Assembly: GCA_934725575.1 (NCBI GenBank)
Contig: CAKVCK010000021.1
Span: forward strand, 1 to 59,761
Length of the DNA: 59,761 nucleotides
Reading direction: 5' to 3'
From: an uncultured Bacteroidales bacterium
Lineage (GTDB): Bacteria; Bacteroidota; Bacteroidia; Bacteroidales; UBA932
A model generated the notes under the pieces. It was given only the letters and a program-made list of their open reading frames with translations, did no database searches and was not told where the DNA came from. Both the position numbers and the translations under genes were made by a program. Positions 17,927 through 26,279 of this stretch are shown one piece after another. Numbering within the stretch: the stretch's first letter is position 1; the number at the start of each line of letters is the position of its first letter.

Positions 17927-19021
17927 ATGGGCGGAAAGGCACGTGAGGAATCGTTCAGCGGCATCATAGCAAGAATGTTGATGCTGCTTGCGGCTTTCCT
18001 GCTTCTGCTCAGCTACGCCTCGATGGTCGTGAATCCGGCCAAGGCTTGGTATATGACCGTTTTCGGGCTGCTGTTCGTGCCTATCGCTGTCCTCAACGGA
18101 ATATTCCTTGTCCTTGCGGTGAAAAGAGGATCCAGCTCGTTTCTGATCCCGCTGCTGGCGTTGCTCCCTTCCGTGATATTCATAGGCCGCTATTTCCAGT
18201 TCTCGTCGGGGGCCGCCGAGAGGACTTCGGAGACAGTCAAGATCCTGACTTACAATGTCGGGCATTTCGCGCTTGGCCGCAAGCCCGAGTTCAAGGAGAA
18301 GGGAGGGAACGCTGTCTGCGCCGATTCGGTCGTGAAGTTCATTATGGCGGCCGATGCCGACATCGTCTGCCTGCAGGAGGTCAATCTGCCCGGGGAATAT
18401 GATGTAGCGAGGTTCTTTGAGAAACGGTTCCCCGGCTACAACATCGGCTATTTTATGTTTGTGACCAAGAAAGGGAGCTACGGCAACGTGACGCTGAGCA
18501 AGTTTCCGATCGAAGGGAAAGGGCGACTCACGTTCGACAAAAGCTCCAATCTGGCGATATTCACGGACCTGAAGATCGGCGAGGGGTCTTCGCTTCGTGT
18601 ATATAATTGTCATTTCGAGAGTTACAACATTTCTTTGGCACGGCTCAAGAAGTCTGTTGAGGAGAAGGACAGCGAGATGATGTGGGCGACGGAGGAGAAG
18701 ATGAAAAAGTCCATCAGAAGGAGGCCGGAGCAGGTGGACAAGGTGATGTCTGACATCGAGGACTGCACACTGGAAGCCATTGTGACCGGAGATTTCAACG
18801 ACAACCCGATGTCGTACACCTACAACCGCCTCAAGAAAGGCCGAGACGACTCCTTCGTGGAAGCCGGCAAAGGCTTCGGAGCGACATATTCATTCCTCTG
18901 GCCCTTCATCCGCATAGATTATATTCTTTACCCGTCGCATTTCAGCGCCGTCTCCCACTCCGTCCCCCGCGTCCGCTACTCCGACCACTACCCCGTCATC
19001 GCGGAGATCAATCTGAAATAG
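17927..19021 (+). CDS. Membrane-anchored endonuclease/exonuclease/phosphatase family protein
   Basis: A 364-residue protein. Three N-terminal transmembrane helices (about residues 12-95) are followed by an endonuclease/exonuclease/phosphatase domain. Motifs seen: LTYNVGHF (about 104), LQEVN (about 148), GDFNDNP (about 287), and the C-terminal RIDYILY ... SDHYPVIAEI, which supplies the metal- and phosphate-binding residues. Members hydrolyse phosphodiester bonds in nucleic acids, lipids or sugars; the membrane anchor suggests action at the envelope, with unknown substrate. It is the last gene of the small protein-mutL-rhomboid operon. Downstream it converges with a LuxR-type gene across two strong hairpins. 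Confidence 0.9.
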   Translation: MGGKAREESFSGIIARMLMLLAAFLLLLSYASMVVNPAKAWYMTVFGLLFVPIAVLNGIFLVLAVKRGSSSFLIPLLALLPSVIFIGRYFQFSSGAAERTSETVKILTYNVGHFALGRKPEFKEKGGNAVCADSVVKFIMAADADIVCLQEVNLPGEYDVARFFEKRFPGYNIGYFMFVTKKGSYGNVTLSKFPIEGKGRLTFDKSSNLAIFTDLKIGEGSSLRVYNCHFESYNISLARLKKSVEEKDSEMMWATEEKMKKSIRRRPEQVDKVMSDIEDCTLEAIVTGDFNDNPMSYTYNRLKKGRDDSFVEAGKGFGATYSFLWPFIRIDYILYPSHFSAVSHSVPRVRYSDHYPVIAEINLK

Positions 19022-19027
19022 AGCACT

Positions 19028-19100
19028 ATAGGCAAGTACCCCATTCGACCCAAGAATTTTGGTAACGTGCAAAATTCTGGTTGAATGGGGTATTGCCTAT
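19028..19100. repeat. 73-nt hairpin element, copy 1
   Basis: Near-perfect inverted repeat. The left arm starts ATAGGCAAGTACCCCATTC, the right arm ends GAATGGGGTATTGCCTAT, and the loop is GGTAACGTGC with AGAATTTT/AAAATTCT next to it. It is identical in length and loop to copy 2 (19227-19299), but two stem base pairs differ in a compensatory way. It sits between convergent genes and may also act as a bidirectional terminator. Confidence 0.85.
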
Positions 19101-19120
19101 CCCCGACTGTATGTCACTTC

Positions 19121-19144
19121 GATGCTTCGACAGGCTCAGCAACC
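19121..19144 (+). repeat. REP-like palindromic unit between the two hairpins
   Basis: GATGCTTCGACAGGCTCAGC followed by AACC. It shares the TTCGACAGGCTCAGC core with the in-frame units in mutL and the RHS genes. This is the only intergenic copy seen in the window. Confidence 0.6.
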
Positions 19145-19226
19145 ACAAGTTCAGCAACTGCAAAATAAGTGGCCATAAGTTTAGTGACGGAAGATATAGG
19201 TTTGAACCATTCGGACAATTTACCCT

Positions 19227-19299
19227 ATAGGCAAATACCCCTCTCGACCCAAGAATTTTGGTAACGTGCAAAATTCTGGTTGAGAGGGGTATTGCCTAT
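19227..19299. repeat. 73-nt hairpin element, copy 2
   Basis: Same architecture and length as copy 1. The left arm starts ATAGGCAAATACCCCTCTC, the right arm ends GAGAGGGGTATTGCCTAT, and the loop is GGTAACGTGC. The CCCCAT/ATGGGG part of copy 1 is CCCCTC/GAGGGG here, so pairing is conserved although the sequence changed. It lies 10 bp from the stop codon of the LuxR-type gene. Confidence 0.85.
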
Positions 19300-19308
19300 C
19301 CTTTAATA

Positions 19309-19908
19309 TTACTGAACTGAATTGATGTCAATGAGATTGTTGAGAATCGCATAGACGGTGAGTCCGGCGACGGTCTTGATACCGGTCTTGCGGGTGATGT
19401 TCTTGCGGTGCGTGATGACCGTGTAAATGGATAGACTGAACTTGTCGGCGATCTCCTTGTTGAGCATCCCCTGCGCCACACACACCAGAATCTCCTTCTC
19501 CCGCGCCGAAAGCTCATCCCCATCGGAAGCCACATCAGGCTGCCGAGAATCAACCGCAGAATGAATCTTCTTCAATATTCCAACAGAATCATCATACAAC
19601 GAAATCGCCCCGTCATACTGCTTCAGAATGTCCTCCGTCACAGCCGGCCCCTCCAACGCGATCACGGAAGCGTCACAAAGATCCGCTATCGCCAGACGCC
19701 CCTCCTTCCTGCTTTGGAAATCAAAGACGGACGGATCAATGATTATGATGTCTGGAGCCAGATTGCGAAGCCTCGCCTCACTGGCCCTGGAACAGTCAAC
19801 CAGATTCTCCTGAACCTGAAATTCACCGTGTTCAGAAAGAATGCTCTCCAGCCCCCTGGCCACAATGTCAGACGGCACGATCAAAGTCACAGTCTTCCTA
19901 TTTTCCAT
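19309..19908 (-). CDS. LuxR-type response-regulator-like transcription factor
   Basis: About 199 residues. The N-terminal part looks like a receiver-type fold (VTLIVPSDIVARGLESIL, APDIIIIDPSV). It lacks an obvious full set of phospho-acceptor residues, although the Asp of IIIIDP is in the expected place. The C-terminal LuxR/FixJ helix-turn-helix is clear (about 135-195): LSAREKEILVCVAQGMLNKEIADKFSLSIYTV. The ATG at 19908 is inside the end of the upstream hemerythrin gene (overlap gATGgaaaatag), giving translational coupling; an alternative in-frame start lies at 19917. The partner gene and FeoAB next door suggest control of iron, oxygen or nitric-oxide responses, by inference. Confidence 0.88.
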   Translation of the reverse strand: MENRKTVTLIVPSDIVARGLESILSEHGEFQVQENLVDCSRASEARLRNLAPDIIIIDPSVFDFQSRKEGRLAIADLCDASVIALEGPAVTEDILKQYDGAISLYDDSVGILKKIHSAVDSRQPDVASDGDELSAREKEILVCVAQGMLNKEIADKFSLSIYTVITHRKNITRKTGIKTVAGLTVYAILNNLIDINSVQ

Positions 19909-20590
19909 CACGCTCAAAAACGCTTACTATCGGCACAAGAATATTATTCTCAACGTAGGTATGCCTCCTCAGATCATCGTGCAGATGATAGATTGACAGC
20001 AACACCATAATCTTCAACTCGTTGGAGCAGTCCCCCGGAAGATATTTCATCACGATGTTCTTCAAGTCCTCAAGCTTCTCCTCCACGTTCTCGTGATGCT
20101 CCTCGAACTGCTCGATGGAATATTCAGAAGCCTTCACTCCGTCCCGCCGCAAGGCCTCGATGTACGGGAAGACAACCTCCTCCTCGTAGGCGAAATGCTT
20201 GTCCAGCTCATCCTTGTAGTCATTGAAGAACTTCAGGACCACCTTTTTTTGCTTCTCATCGAACGGAGCAACGAGTTTGTCGAACGAGTTCTCCAACACA
20301 CGGAGAGCCTGCCCCATATAATAAAGGTGCGAGCTATGCAGGTAGTCTATGATGTTCCGGATGTCGCCTCCGGCCAGTTCCTCCTGTGACGGAATGTGAT
20401 CCGGGAACGAATAAACGTTGCAGATCAGGATGAATGTGTCCGGATCGATACCACATTTGCGGCAGGCCTCGTACACCGGCATCCCGGCGTACTTCAGGTC
20501 AAGCCCCATTCTGGAAATCACCTGGAGCAGACTGTAGTCGATGTCGATCAGGTCCGACACGGACATCTGTGTTGTATATTTTTCTTTCAT
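19898..20590 (-). CDS. Hemerythrin domain protein
   Basis: About 230 residues starting at MKEKYTTQMS (ATG 20590); an upstream in-frame ATG at 20617 would add nine residues. An N-terminal part resembling the ScdA/DUF542-like fold is followed by a four-helix hemerythrin-type di-iron domain. Candidate ligands are spaced as expected: HSSHLYYMGQ, HFAYEEEVVFPYIE, EQFEEHHENVEE, and IYHLHDDLRRHTYVENNILVP. Such proteins sense or buffer O2, NO or iron. It overlaps the LuxR-type gene and is followed divergently upstream by the FeoAB gene, so the three likely form an iron/redox unit. A dyad in its leader (20636-20653) may be an operator. Confidence 0.88.
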   Translation of the reverse strand: MKEKYTTQMSVSDLIDIDYSLLQVISRMGLDLKYAGMPVYEACRKCGIDPDTFILICNVYSFPDHIPSQEELAGGDIRNIIDYLHSSHLYYMGQALRVLENSFDKLVAPFDEKQKKVVLKFFNDYKDELDKHFAYEEEVVFPYIEALRRDGVKASEYSIEQFEEHHENVEEKLEDLKNIVMKYLPGDCSNELKIMVLLSIYHLHDDLRRHTYVENNILVPIVSVFERDGK

Positions 20591-20635
20591 AATCATATCT
20601 CGCCGACAAATCCCCACGTTGGAGAAGATTTTACT

Positions 20636-20677
20636 ATCACCACAAGCGGTGATGGAATATTCATTTCTACAAATATA
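20636..20677 (-). promoter_or_regulatory. Putative promoter and dyad for the hemerythrin-LuxR operon
   Basis: On the minus strand TATATTTG (plus 20670-20677) matches the -7 consensus TAnnTTTG, but no clear TTTG lies at -33. Downstream of it is a perfect dyad ATCACC-N6-GGTGAT (plus 20636-20653), either a leader hairpin or an operator. Confidence 0.4.
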
Positions 20678-20699
20678 TTAAATATTCATCTAATACCCT

Positions 20700-23111
20700 C
20701 TAAATCAGCAGTGCCGTGATGTGGAAGCCGATGAAGGCGGCGAGCCAGGCGACAACCATCGTGTAGGCGCAGACAGCTATGGCCCAACGCCACTTCCCCG
20801 TCTCGTTCTTGATCGCCACAAAGGTAGCGATGCAAGGGAAATAAAGCAAGATGAATATCATATAGGCCACAGCGGCCGGCAGGCTGACAGAGCGGGCAAG
20901 CGTACTCTGAAGCTGTGTGTCAGCGGCGAGAGCGTCTGAGTCACCGGATTCGATGACCTCGGAGACTTCCGGCTCATCGGAAGCGTACATCACACCGAGA
21001 GTGCTGACCACCAACTCCTTGGCGACAACGCCGGTCAGAAGGCCGATGTCCATCTTCCAGCTGAAACCGAGCGGATCCAGAGCCGGGGAGACAGCCTTGC
21101 CAAGTTGCCCGATGTACGAATGTTCCTGCTGATACTCAGCGCCTTTGTCGGAGCGTGGGAAATAGCCAAGGCACCAGATCACGACTGAGCCGATGAGAAT
21201 CGTGGTGGCCATCTTCTCAAGATATTGCTTTCCCTTCTCCCAGGTGTGTCGCCAGATGGCCTTTCCGGTCGGAACCCTGTAAGGAGGCAGTTCCATCACG
21301 AACGGGAGGTCATCCTCCTTGATGAAACGACTCAGCACCACCGCAGACAGAATCGCCAGCAGCACTCCGAGGAAGTATATTCCTAAAAGAGCGAGGGCCG
21401 AGTTATGCGGGAAGAAGGCTCCGGCGAGCAGCACGAAGATCGGCAGGCGGCCGGCGCAGGACATAAACGGGATAATGGCGATTGTGATGAGGCGGCTCTT
21501 GCGGCTCTCGATCGCGCGGGTCGCCATAATCGCCGGCACATTGCAGCCGAATCCCATCACCATCGGGATGAATGACTTGCCGTGGAGACCGATGCGGTGC
21601 ATCAGCTTATCTACGATGAACGCGGCGCGCGCCATATACCCGGAATCTTCCATTATCGAAAGGAAGAAATAGAGAATCAATATGTTAGGCAGGAACACCA
21701 GCACACTTCCCACACCGGCGATCACACCATCTACGAGAAGGTCCTTGAGCCATCCGTCCTTCATAAAGTTCGCGACGAAATCCCCGAACTGCCCCACCAG
21801 CCAGTCGATCCAGTTCATTGGATAGTTACCTAAGGTGAACGTGGACTGGAAAATGAGGTAAAGCAGGAATATGAAGATCGGGAACGCCGCCCATTTGTTC
21901 GTGACAACGGCGTCGATCCTGTCGGTGATGGTCTTCTTCGGCTTGGCGTCCACGTGCGGAACGTAAGTCTCGGCAAGCGCGCCGTGGATGAATGAATATT
22001 TCGCATCCACAATCGCTGACTCCGCATTGGTATGAAGCAGGTTCTCGATGCGGGCTGATTCCTCGGCGCGGACCTTGGCGATTTCCTCAGCGTTATGGAG
22101 AGTCCCGATTACACTTTCGATCTGCTTGTCGTTCTCCAGGTACTTGATGGCCAGATAGCGGGTCGAGTACTTGCCACGGATGTCCTGGTTCTTCTGGATC
22201 AGGAACTTGATGCGGTCGATGCTCTTCTCCAGTTCCTGACCGTGGTTGATGTGAATATGTCTGGCCAGCCTCTCGTCGTGCTTCTCGTAGATCTTGATGA
22301 CGGTGTCCAACAGTTCCGGGATTCCGGTTCCGTCACGGCTGACGGTCGGGCAGACAGGCATTCCGAGAAGGTAACCAAGCTGCTTGATGTCAAGGCTGTC
22401 TCCCCTCGCCTGAAGCTCGTCGTACATATTCAGAGCCATCACCACGCGGAGGTTCATGTCGATAACTTGGGTAGTGAGGTAGAGGTTCCTCTCGATGTTG
22501 GAAGCGTCCACGACATTGACCACGACATCAGGCACGTTCTCGACCAGGTTCTTGCGGACGTAGAGTTCCTCAGGGCTGTAGGCTGACAATGAATATGTTC
22601 CCGGCAGATCCACGAAGACAAACCTGTAGCCGCCATATTCAAAATGCCCTTCCTTCGCGTCCACTGTCACGCCGCTGTAGTTGCCGACGTGCTCGTGGCT
22701 GCCGGAGGCGATGTTGAAGAGTGATGTCTTTCCGCAGTTCGGGTTGCCGACGAGGGCGACGCGGATGACGTGGTGCCTCTCCTTTGCCAGACGGGCCATC
22801 TCCAGATTCAGCGCGGCGACCTCGTCGCAGTCCACGTCGCAGATGGACGTGAAGTCCTGCTTGGAGTCAACGGAGGCCTTGGCCTCCTCCTCGCTGATCA
22901 CGTCGATCAGTCCGGCTTCGGAGCGGCGCAGCGAAACCTTGTAGCCAAGTATTTCATATTCAATAGGATCTTTAAGCGGAGCGTTCAGCACGACCGCAAC
23001 ACGCTTTCCGGAGATGAAGCCCATCTCGATGAGCCTCTTCCGGAACCCCCCGTGGCCGTTCACCTTGGCGATGACTCCGACCTCTCCAGTCTTCAGTTCA
23101 GAAAGTTTCAT
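20700..23111 (-). CDS. feoB: Fused FeoA-FeoB ferrous iron transporter
   Basis: An 803-residue fusion. Residues 1-75 are a FeoA SH3-like domain (LSELKTGEVGVIAKV, IEMGFISGKRV). A linker (~76-130) with Cys and acidic residues follows (CDVDCDE). The FeoB GTPase domain has G1 GNPNCGKTS, the Feo-typical NYSGVTVDAKEG, and G3 DLPGTYSLS. After a helical insertion come the FeoB membrane pores with the Gate motifs (GFGCNVPAIMATR, MSCAGRLPIF) and about 8-10 transmembrane helices. It imports Fe2+ across the inner membrane. The fused FeoAB form is usual in Bacteroidales. The promoter region carries a 21-bp perfect dyad over the -7 element (23240-23260), suggesting repression by an iron-sensing regulator. 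Confidence 0.96.
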   Translation of the reverse strand: MKLSELKTGEVGVIAKVNGHGGFRKRLIEMGFISGKRVAVVLNAPLKDPIEYEILGYKVSLRRSEAGLIDVISEEEAKASVDSKQDFTSICDVDCDEVAALNLEMARLAKERHHVIRVALVGNPNCGKTSLFNIASGSHEHVGNYSGVTVDAKEGHFEYGGYRFVFVDLPGTYSLSAYSPEELYVRKNLVENVPDVVVNVVDASNIERNLYLTTQVIDMNLRVVMALNMYDELQARGDSLDIKQLGYLLGMPVCPTVSRDGTGIPELLDTVIKIYEKHDERLARHIHINHGQELEKSIDRIKFLIQKNQDIRGKYSTRYLAIKYLENDKQIESVIGTLHNAEEIAKVRAEESARIENLLHTNAESAIVDAKYSFIHGALAETYVPHVDAKPKKTITDRIDAVVTNKWAAFPIFIFLLYLIFQSTFTLGNYPMNWIDWLVGQFGDFVANFMKDGWLKDLLVDGVIAGVGSVLVFLPNILILYFFLSIMEDSGYMARAAFIVDKLMHRIGLHGKSFIPMVMGFGCNVPAIMATRAIESRKSRLITIAIIPFMSCAGRLPIFVLLAGAFFPHNSALALLGIYFLGVLLAILSAVVLSRFIKEDDLPFVMELPPYRVPTGKAIWRHTWEKGKQYLEKMATTILIGSVVIWCLGYFPRSDKGAEYQQEHSYIGQLGKAVSPALDPLGFSWKMDIGLLTGVVAKELVVSTLGVMYASDEPEVSEVIESGDSDALAADTQLQSTLARSVSLPAAVAYMIFILLYFPCIATFVAIKNETGKWRWAIAVCAYTMVVAWLAAFIGFHITALLI

Positions 23112-23239
23112 ATACCTTGTCTCCCGCAGACAAGTGATTGCCTGCTGTAAAAATTATCTCTCAGTTGCCACCAACACCGCCGGCATCCCACTCCTCCAGC
23201 ATAGTAACATCTTAATAATCCTTAATATTCAAATTACGA

Positions 23240-23273
23240 TACAAAAATATTCATTTTGTAAGATTTTCACAAT
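23240..23273 (-). promoter_or_regulatory. FeoAB promoter with an overlapping 21-bp dyad (candidate metal operator)
   Basis: Minus-strand ATTG (plus 23270-23273), 20-nt spacer and TATTTTTG (plus 23242-23249). A perfect inverted repeat TACAAAA-N7-TTTTGTA (23240-23260) covers the -7 box. Its 21-bp size and position suit a Fur- or DtxR-type repressor site, which is inference. Confidence 0.5.
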
Positions 23274-23289
23274 CGCTAACTGTTGGTAT

Positions 23290-23480
23290 TCGCCAGCGTG
23301 GCAGGCAAGAAGTTGATTATCAACTATAAGAGCCATCTCCTGGTGTCAAATCCAAGACCAGGATATCGGTCATTTAGCTATAAAACAAGCAGTTAAGTGC
23401 CACGGCACTAAAAAGAGAGGGCGCATCACCGTGCTGGTCAACATCACAAAGAGTGGTTAAGAAGCGGGAATATTTTCCCT
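23290..23480. other. Intergenic region with three consecutive inverted repeats
   Basis: Between the feoAB promoter and the TonB-receptor promoter lie AGTTGAT-T-ATCAACT (23311-23325), CCTGGT-N12-ACCAGG (23339-23362) and AGTGCC-AC-GGCACT (23396-23409). The short frames here match nothing I recognise. It may be a structured RNA, a cluster of operators or a decayed element; I cannot choose between them. Confidence 0.3.
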
Positions 23481-23490
23481 ATTTATTGGC

Positions 23491-23522
23491 ATTGACCAAA
23501 GATTGGTTTGATGATAATTTTG
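23491..23522 (+). promoter_or_regulatory. Putative promoter of the TonB-receptor/DUF4876 operon
   Basis: ATTG (23491-23494), 20-nt spacer, TAATTTTG (23515-23522). The -7 box lies downstream of the first possible ATGs (23508/23511), which argues that the real start is further downstream, for example the GTG at 23550. Confidence 0.45.
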
Positions 23523-26279
23523 CAGCCTGAAAAAAAAGAAAATCAAAAAGTGTTCGAGGCAAAAATAAAGTCATTAACCATCATCGTGGCGGCGACGTTG
23601 CTGTCTATCAGCGCGTTCGCCCAGGTTGGCGGCACCGTTGTCGATCAGGCGGACGGTTCGCCGGTCGCCGGAGCCGCCGTGACCATAAAAGGTAACCAGG
23701 CGGTCTGGGATGTCACTGACTCTTTGGGGCGGTTCAAGCTGAAGGCCACCGGCGGGACGCTTCAGATCACTTGTCTTGGTTACAAAACGCTGACCACAGC
23801 GGTAAGGAAGGACGGAAGATATTCATTAGCCCAAGATTCATTCGCCATCAACGAGGTGGTGGTGACGGCGACCGAGAGCCACGGGCTGACAAGCTCGTCA
23901 CGGATCGGGCAGGACGCGATCGCGCATATCCAGCCGTCAAGTTTCGCTGACCTGCTGGAGTTGCTGCCAGGCGGACGCTCCGTAGATCCTTCATTCTCAA
24001 CTCCGAAGACCATAGATTTGAGAGCTGTTTCGGTCTCCGGTGACAACTACAACACCTCATCCCTCGGAACACGTTTCCTCATCGATGGAGTTCCGGTCAA
24101 CAACGACGCGAACCTCCAGACCACACCGGCCTACAGTAACTACGGATCATCATTCGTCAACGCCGGAGTCGATATGCGCACAATCACAACCGAGGATGTG
24201 GAATCCGTCGAGATCATCCGCGGAATCCCTTCAGTTGAATATGGCGACCTCACCAGCGGCCTTGTCAACATAAAGCGGCGCAAGGGCGGCAACGACACCA
24301 GAGCCCGCTTCAAGGCCGATATGAAGAGCAAGCTCTTCTACCTCGGCAAGGATCTGGAGTGGGGCAAGACCGACAAGCTGACGATGAACCTCAGCGGTAA
24401 CTTTCTGGATTCCAGGGCGGATCCAAGGAACATGAGACAGAACTACAAGCGTCTGACCGGAAGCTACAGGATCGGCAAGACCTGGACCGGGGAGCTTGTC
24501 AGAACCCTCAGTGGAAGCCTGGACTACACCGGTTCGTTCGACAACCAGAAGTCCGACAAGAATCTGGACTTCGGCGACTGCGGTCCGATCGAGACCTACA
24601 AGTCCAACTACAGCCGCTTCGCGCTGGGCGGGGAATATACAGTCCGGAGCAAGAGCCTGAAATCGTTCTTCCAAAGCCTCGACATCACAGGGTCCCTGAC
24701 CTACGAGAAAGACCTGATCGACAGATGGAAATTCGTGGAATATAGTTCACCGATGCCGCTTTCGACCAGTCTGGAGGAGGGCGAGTTCGATGTCACGATC
24801 GTGCCTTACAAGTACGAGGCCACCCTGAAAGTGGACGGAAAGCCGTTCTACGCCTACCTCAACGGCACGGCGAAGTTCCGCAAGGACTTAGGGAGCATCT
24901 CAAACACATTCAAGACCGGTGCCCAGTGGAATGTCAACAAGAACTTCGGCAAAGGCACCCTATTCGATCCCGAAAGGCCGTTCTCCGTGGATATGAATGT
25001 CCGCCCGAGAGACTATTCCTCAATCCCGGCCACACACCAGATGTCGGCCTTCATCGAGGACAATTCCGTCTGGACTTTCGGAAACGGGTTCAAGGCCGAA
25101 TGGCTCGCCGGAGTGAGGGTGGCGGCGATGGCGGGAGCCGGAAAGGAATATTCAGTGAATATGAAGCCGTACTTCGACCCGAGGCTGAACCTCAGGCTGG
25201 AGAAATCCCTCGGCAAGGATGTCAAGGTCGGACTGTCCGGAGGAGCCGGCTGGCACACGAAGTTCCCGACGATGGATCAGCTTTATCCGGATCCTATCTA
25301 TTACGATGTCACTCAGATGAACTACTGGCCTGTCGAGGAGAATCTTCGCAGGATCAACGTCTATGTGCTGAAGATAAATCCGACCAACTTCAATCTCAAG
25401 GCGGCGAGGAACTTCAAGTGGGAGATCGCCGCCGATGTGCAGGTCGGCCGGGAGTTCTCGTTCAACATCGACTATTTCAGGGAGGATATGACCTCCGGGT
25501 TCAGGTACGCCAGCGAGTTCACACGGCTCATCTACAAGGACTACCAAGAGGAGACGATCGACAAGAGCACCCTTACCGGCCCGCCTTCCGTGGAGACGAC
25601 CCTGTGGGTTCCGGACACGCTTCTGGTGGGATATTCATTCAACACGAACGGCAGCCGCACCCTCAAGGAAGGCATCGAGTTCACCTTGTCCGCTCCGAGA
25701 ATCCGCCCGATAAGGACCAAGGTCACCGTCAGCGGCGCCTGGTTCAGAACGAGATACAGCAACAGCCAGCCGACATATTACAGGCCTTCGGTGGTCGTGG
25801 CCGGCAAGACCTATCCTTACGTCGGCTACTACAAGGACACTGACGGTTTCCTGCGCGAGGTGTTCAACACGAACTTTATGTTCGACACCCAGATCCCGAA
25901 GCTTGGGATGATCTTCTCGACCTCGTTCCAGTGCCAATGGTTCACCGGAAGCCAGAACACGGCGAAAGACGCCCGCCCGATATCCTACATCGACAAGAAT
26001 CTGGAGAGCCACCCTTTCACGGACGAATCCGCCGCGAACGGAATCCTGGCGCAGATGATCCGGGAATATACCCCTTCGATGTCCATCTATTTCAGAATCC
26101 CGTTCAGTATGAACATCAACCTCAAGGCCACCAAGAAGATCTACCACGACAAGATCTCCTGCGCCCTGTTCGTGAACAAGATTCTGGATGTCTCGCCTGA
26201 CTACAGGACGAATATGGGCATCCTCGTCCGCCGCTCCGTCCTGCCGTACTTCGGAATGGAGCTTAACTTCAAACTTTAA
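23508..26279 (+). CDS. TonB-dependent receptor with carboxypeptidase-regulatory-like domain
   Basis: Up to 923 residues. The likely translated start is GTG 23550 (MFEAKIKSL...), because a promoter -7 box overlaps the earlier ATGs and the signal peptide begins there (IIVAATLLSISAFAQ). Domains: signal peptide, a CarboxypepD_reg-like beta-sandwich (VGGTVVDQADGSPVAGAAVTI), TonB plug (EVVVTATESHG ... VEIIRGIPSVEYGDLTSGLVNIK), then a 22-strand-type outer-membrane barrel ending in a C-terminal aromatic-containing strand (GMELNFKL). It imports a ligand using TonB energy. It is not a SusC-type receptor and has no SusD partner. It heads an operon with three secreted proteins (overlapping stop/start TAATG). 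The divergent feoAB gene hints at metal or siderophore uptake, but the substrate is unknown. Confidence 0.93.
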   Translation: MMIILQPEKKENQKVFEAKIKSLTIIVAATLLSISAFAQVGGTVVDQADGSPVAGAAVTIKGNQAVWDVTDSLGRFKLKATGGTLQITCLGYKTLTTAVRKDGRYSLAQDSFAINEVVVTATESHGLTSSSRIGQDAIAHIQPSSFADLLELLPGGRSVDPSFSTPKTIDLRAVSVSGDNYNTSSLGTRFLIDGVPVNNDANLQTTPAYSNYGSSFVNAGVDMRTITTEDVESVEIIRGIPSVEYGDLTSGLVNIKRRKGGNDTRARFKADMKSKLFYLGKDLEWGKTDKLTMNLSGNFLDSRADPRNMRQNYKRLTGSYRIGKTWTGELVRTLSGSLDYTGSFDNQKSDKNLDFGDCGPIETYKSNYSRFALGGEYTVRSKSLKSFFQSLDITGSLTYEKDLIDRWKFVEYSSPMPLSTSLEEGEFDVTIVPYKYEATLKVDGKPFYAYLNGTAKFRKDLGSISNTFKTGAQWNVNKNFGKGTLFDPERPFSVDMNVRPRDYSSIPATHQMSAFIEDNSVWTFGNGFKAEWLAGVRVAAMAGAGKEYSVNMKPYFDPRLNLRLEKSLGKDVKVGLSGGAGWHTKFPTMDQLYPDPIYYDVTQMNYWPVEENLRRINVYVLKINPTNFNLKAARNFKWEIAADVQVGREFSFNIDYFREDMTSGFRYASEFTRLIYKDYQEETIDKSTLTGPPSVETTLWVPDTLLVGYSFNTNGSRTLKEGIEFTLSAPRIRPIRTKVTVSGAWFRTRYSNSQPTYYRPSVVVAGKTYPYVGYYKDTDGFLREVFNTNFMFDTQIPKLGMIFSTSFQCQWFTGSQNTAKDARPISYIDKNLESHPFTDESAANGILAQMIREYTPSMSIYFRIPFSMNINLKATKKIYHDKISCALFVNKILDVSPDYRTNMGILVRRSVLPYFGMELNFKL

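Noticed and set aside
23300..23460. Cobalamin or other known riboswitch upstream of the TonB receptor
   Set aside because: A GGTG...AAATCC-like stretch is present, but the conserved B12-box and the AAGTCAGGAGACCTGCC-type element are missing.
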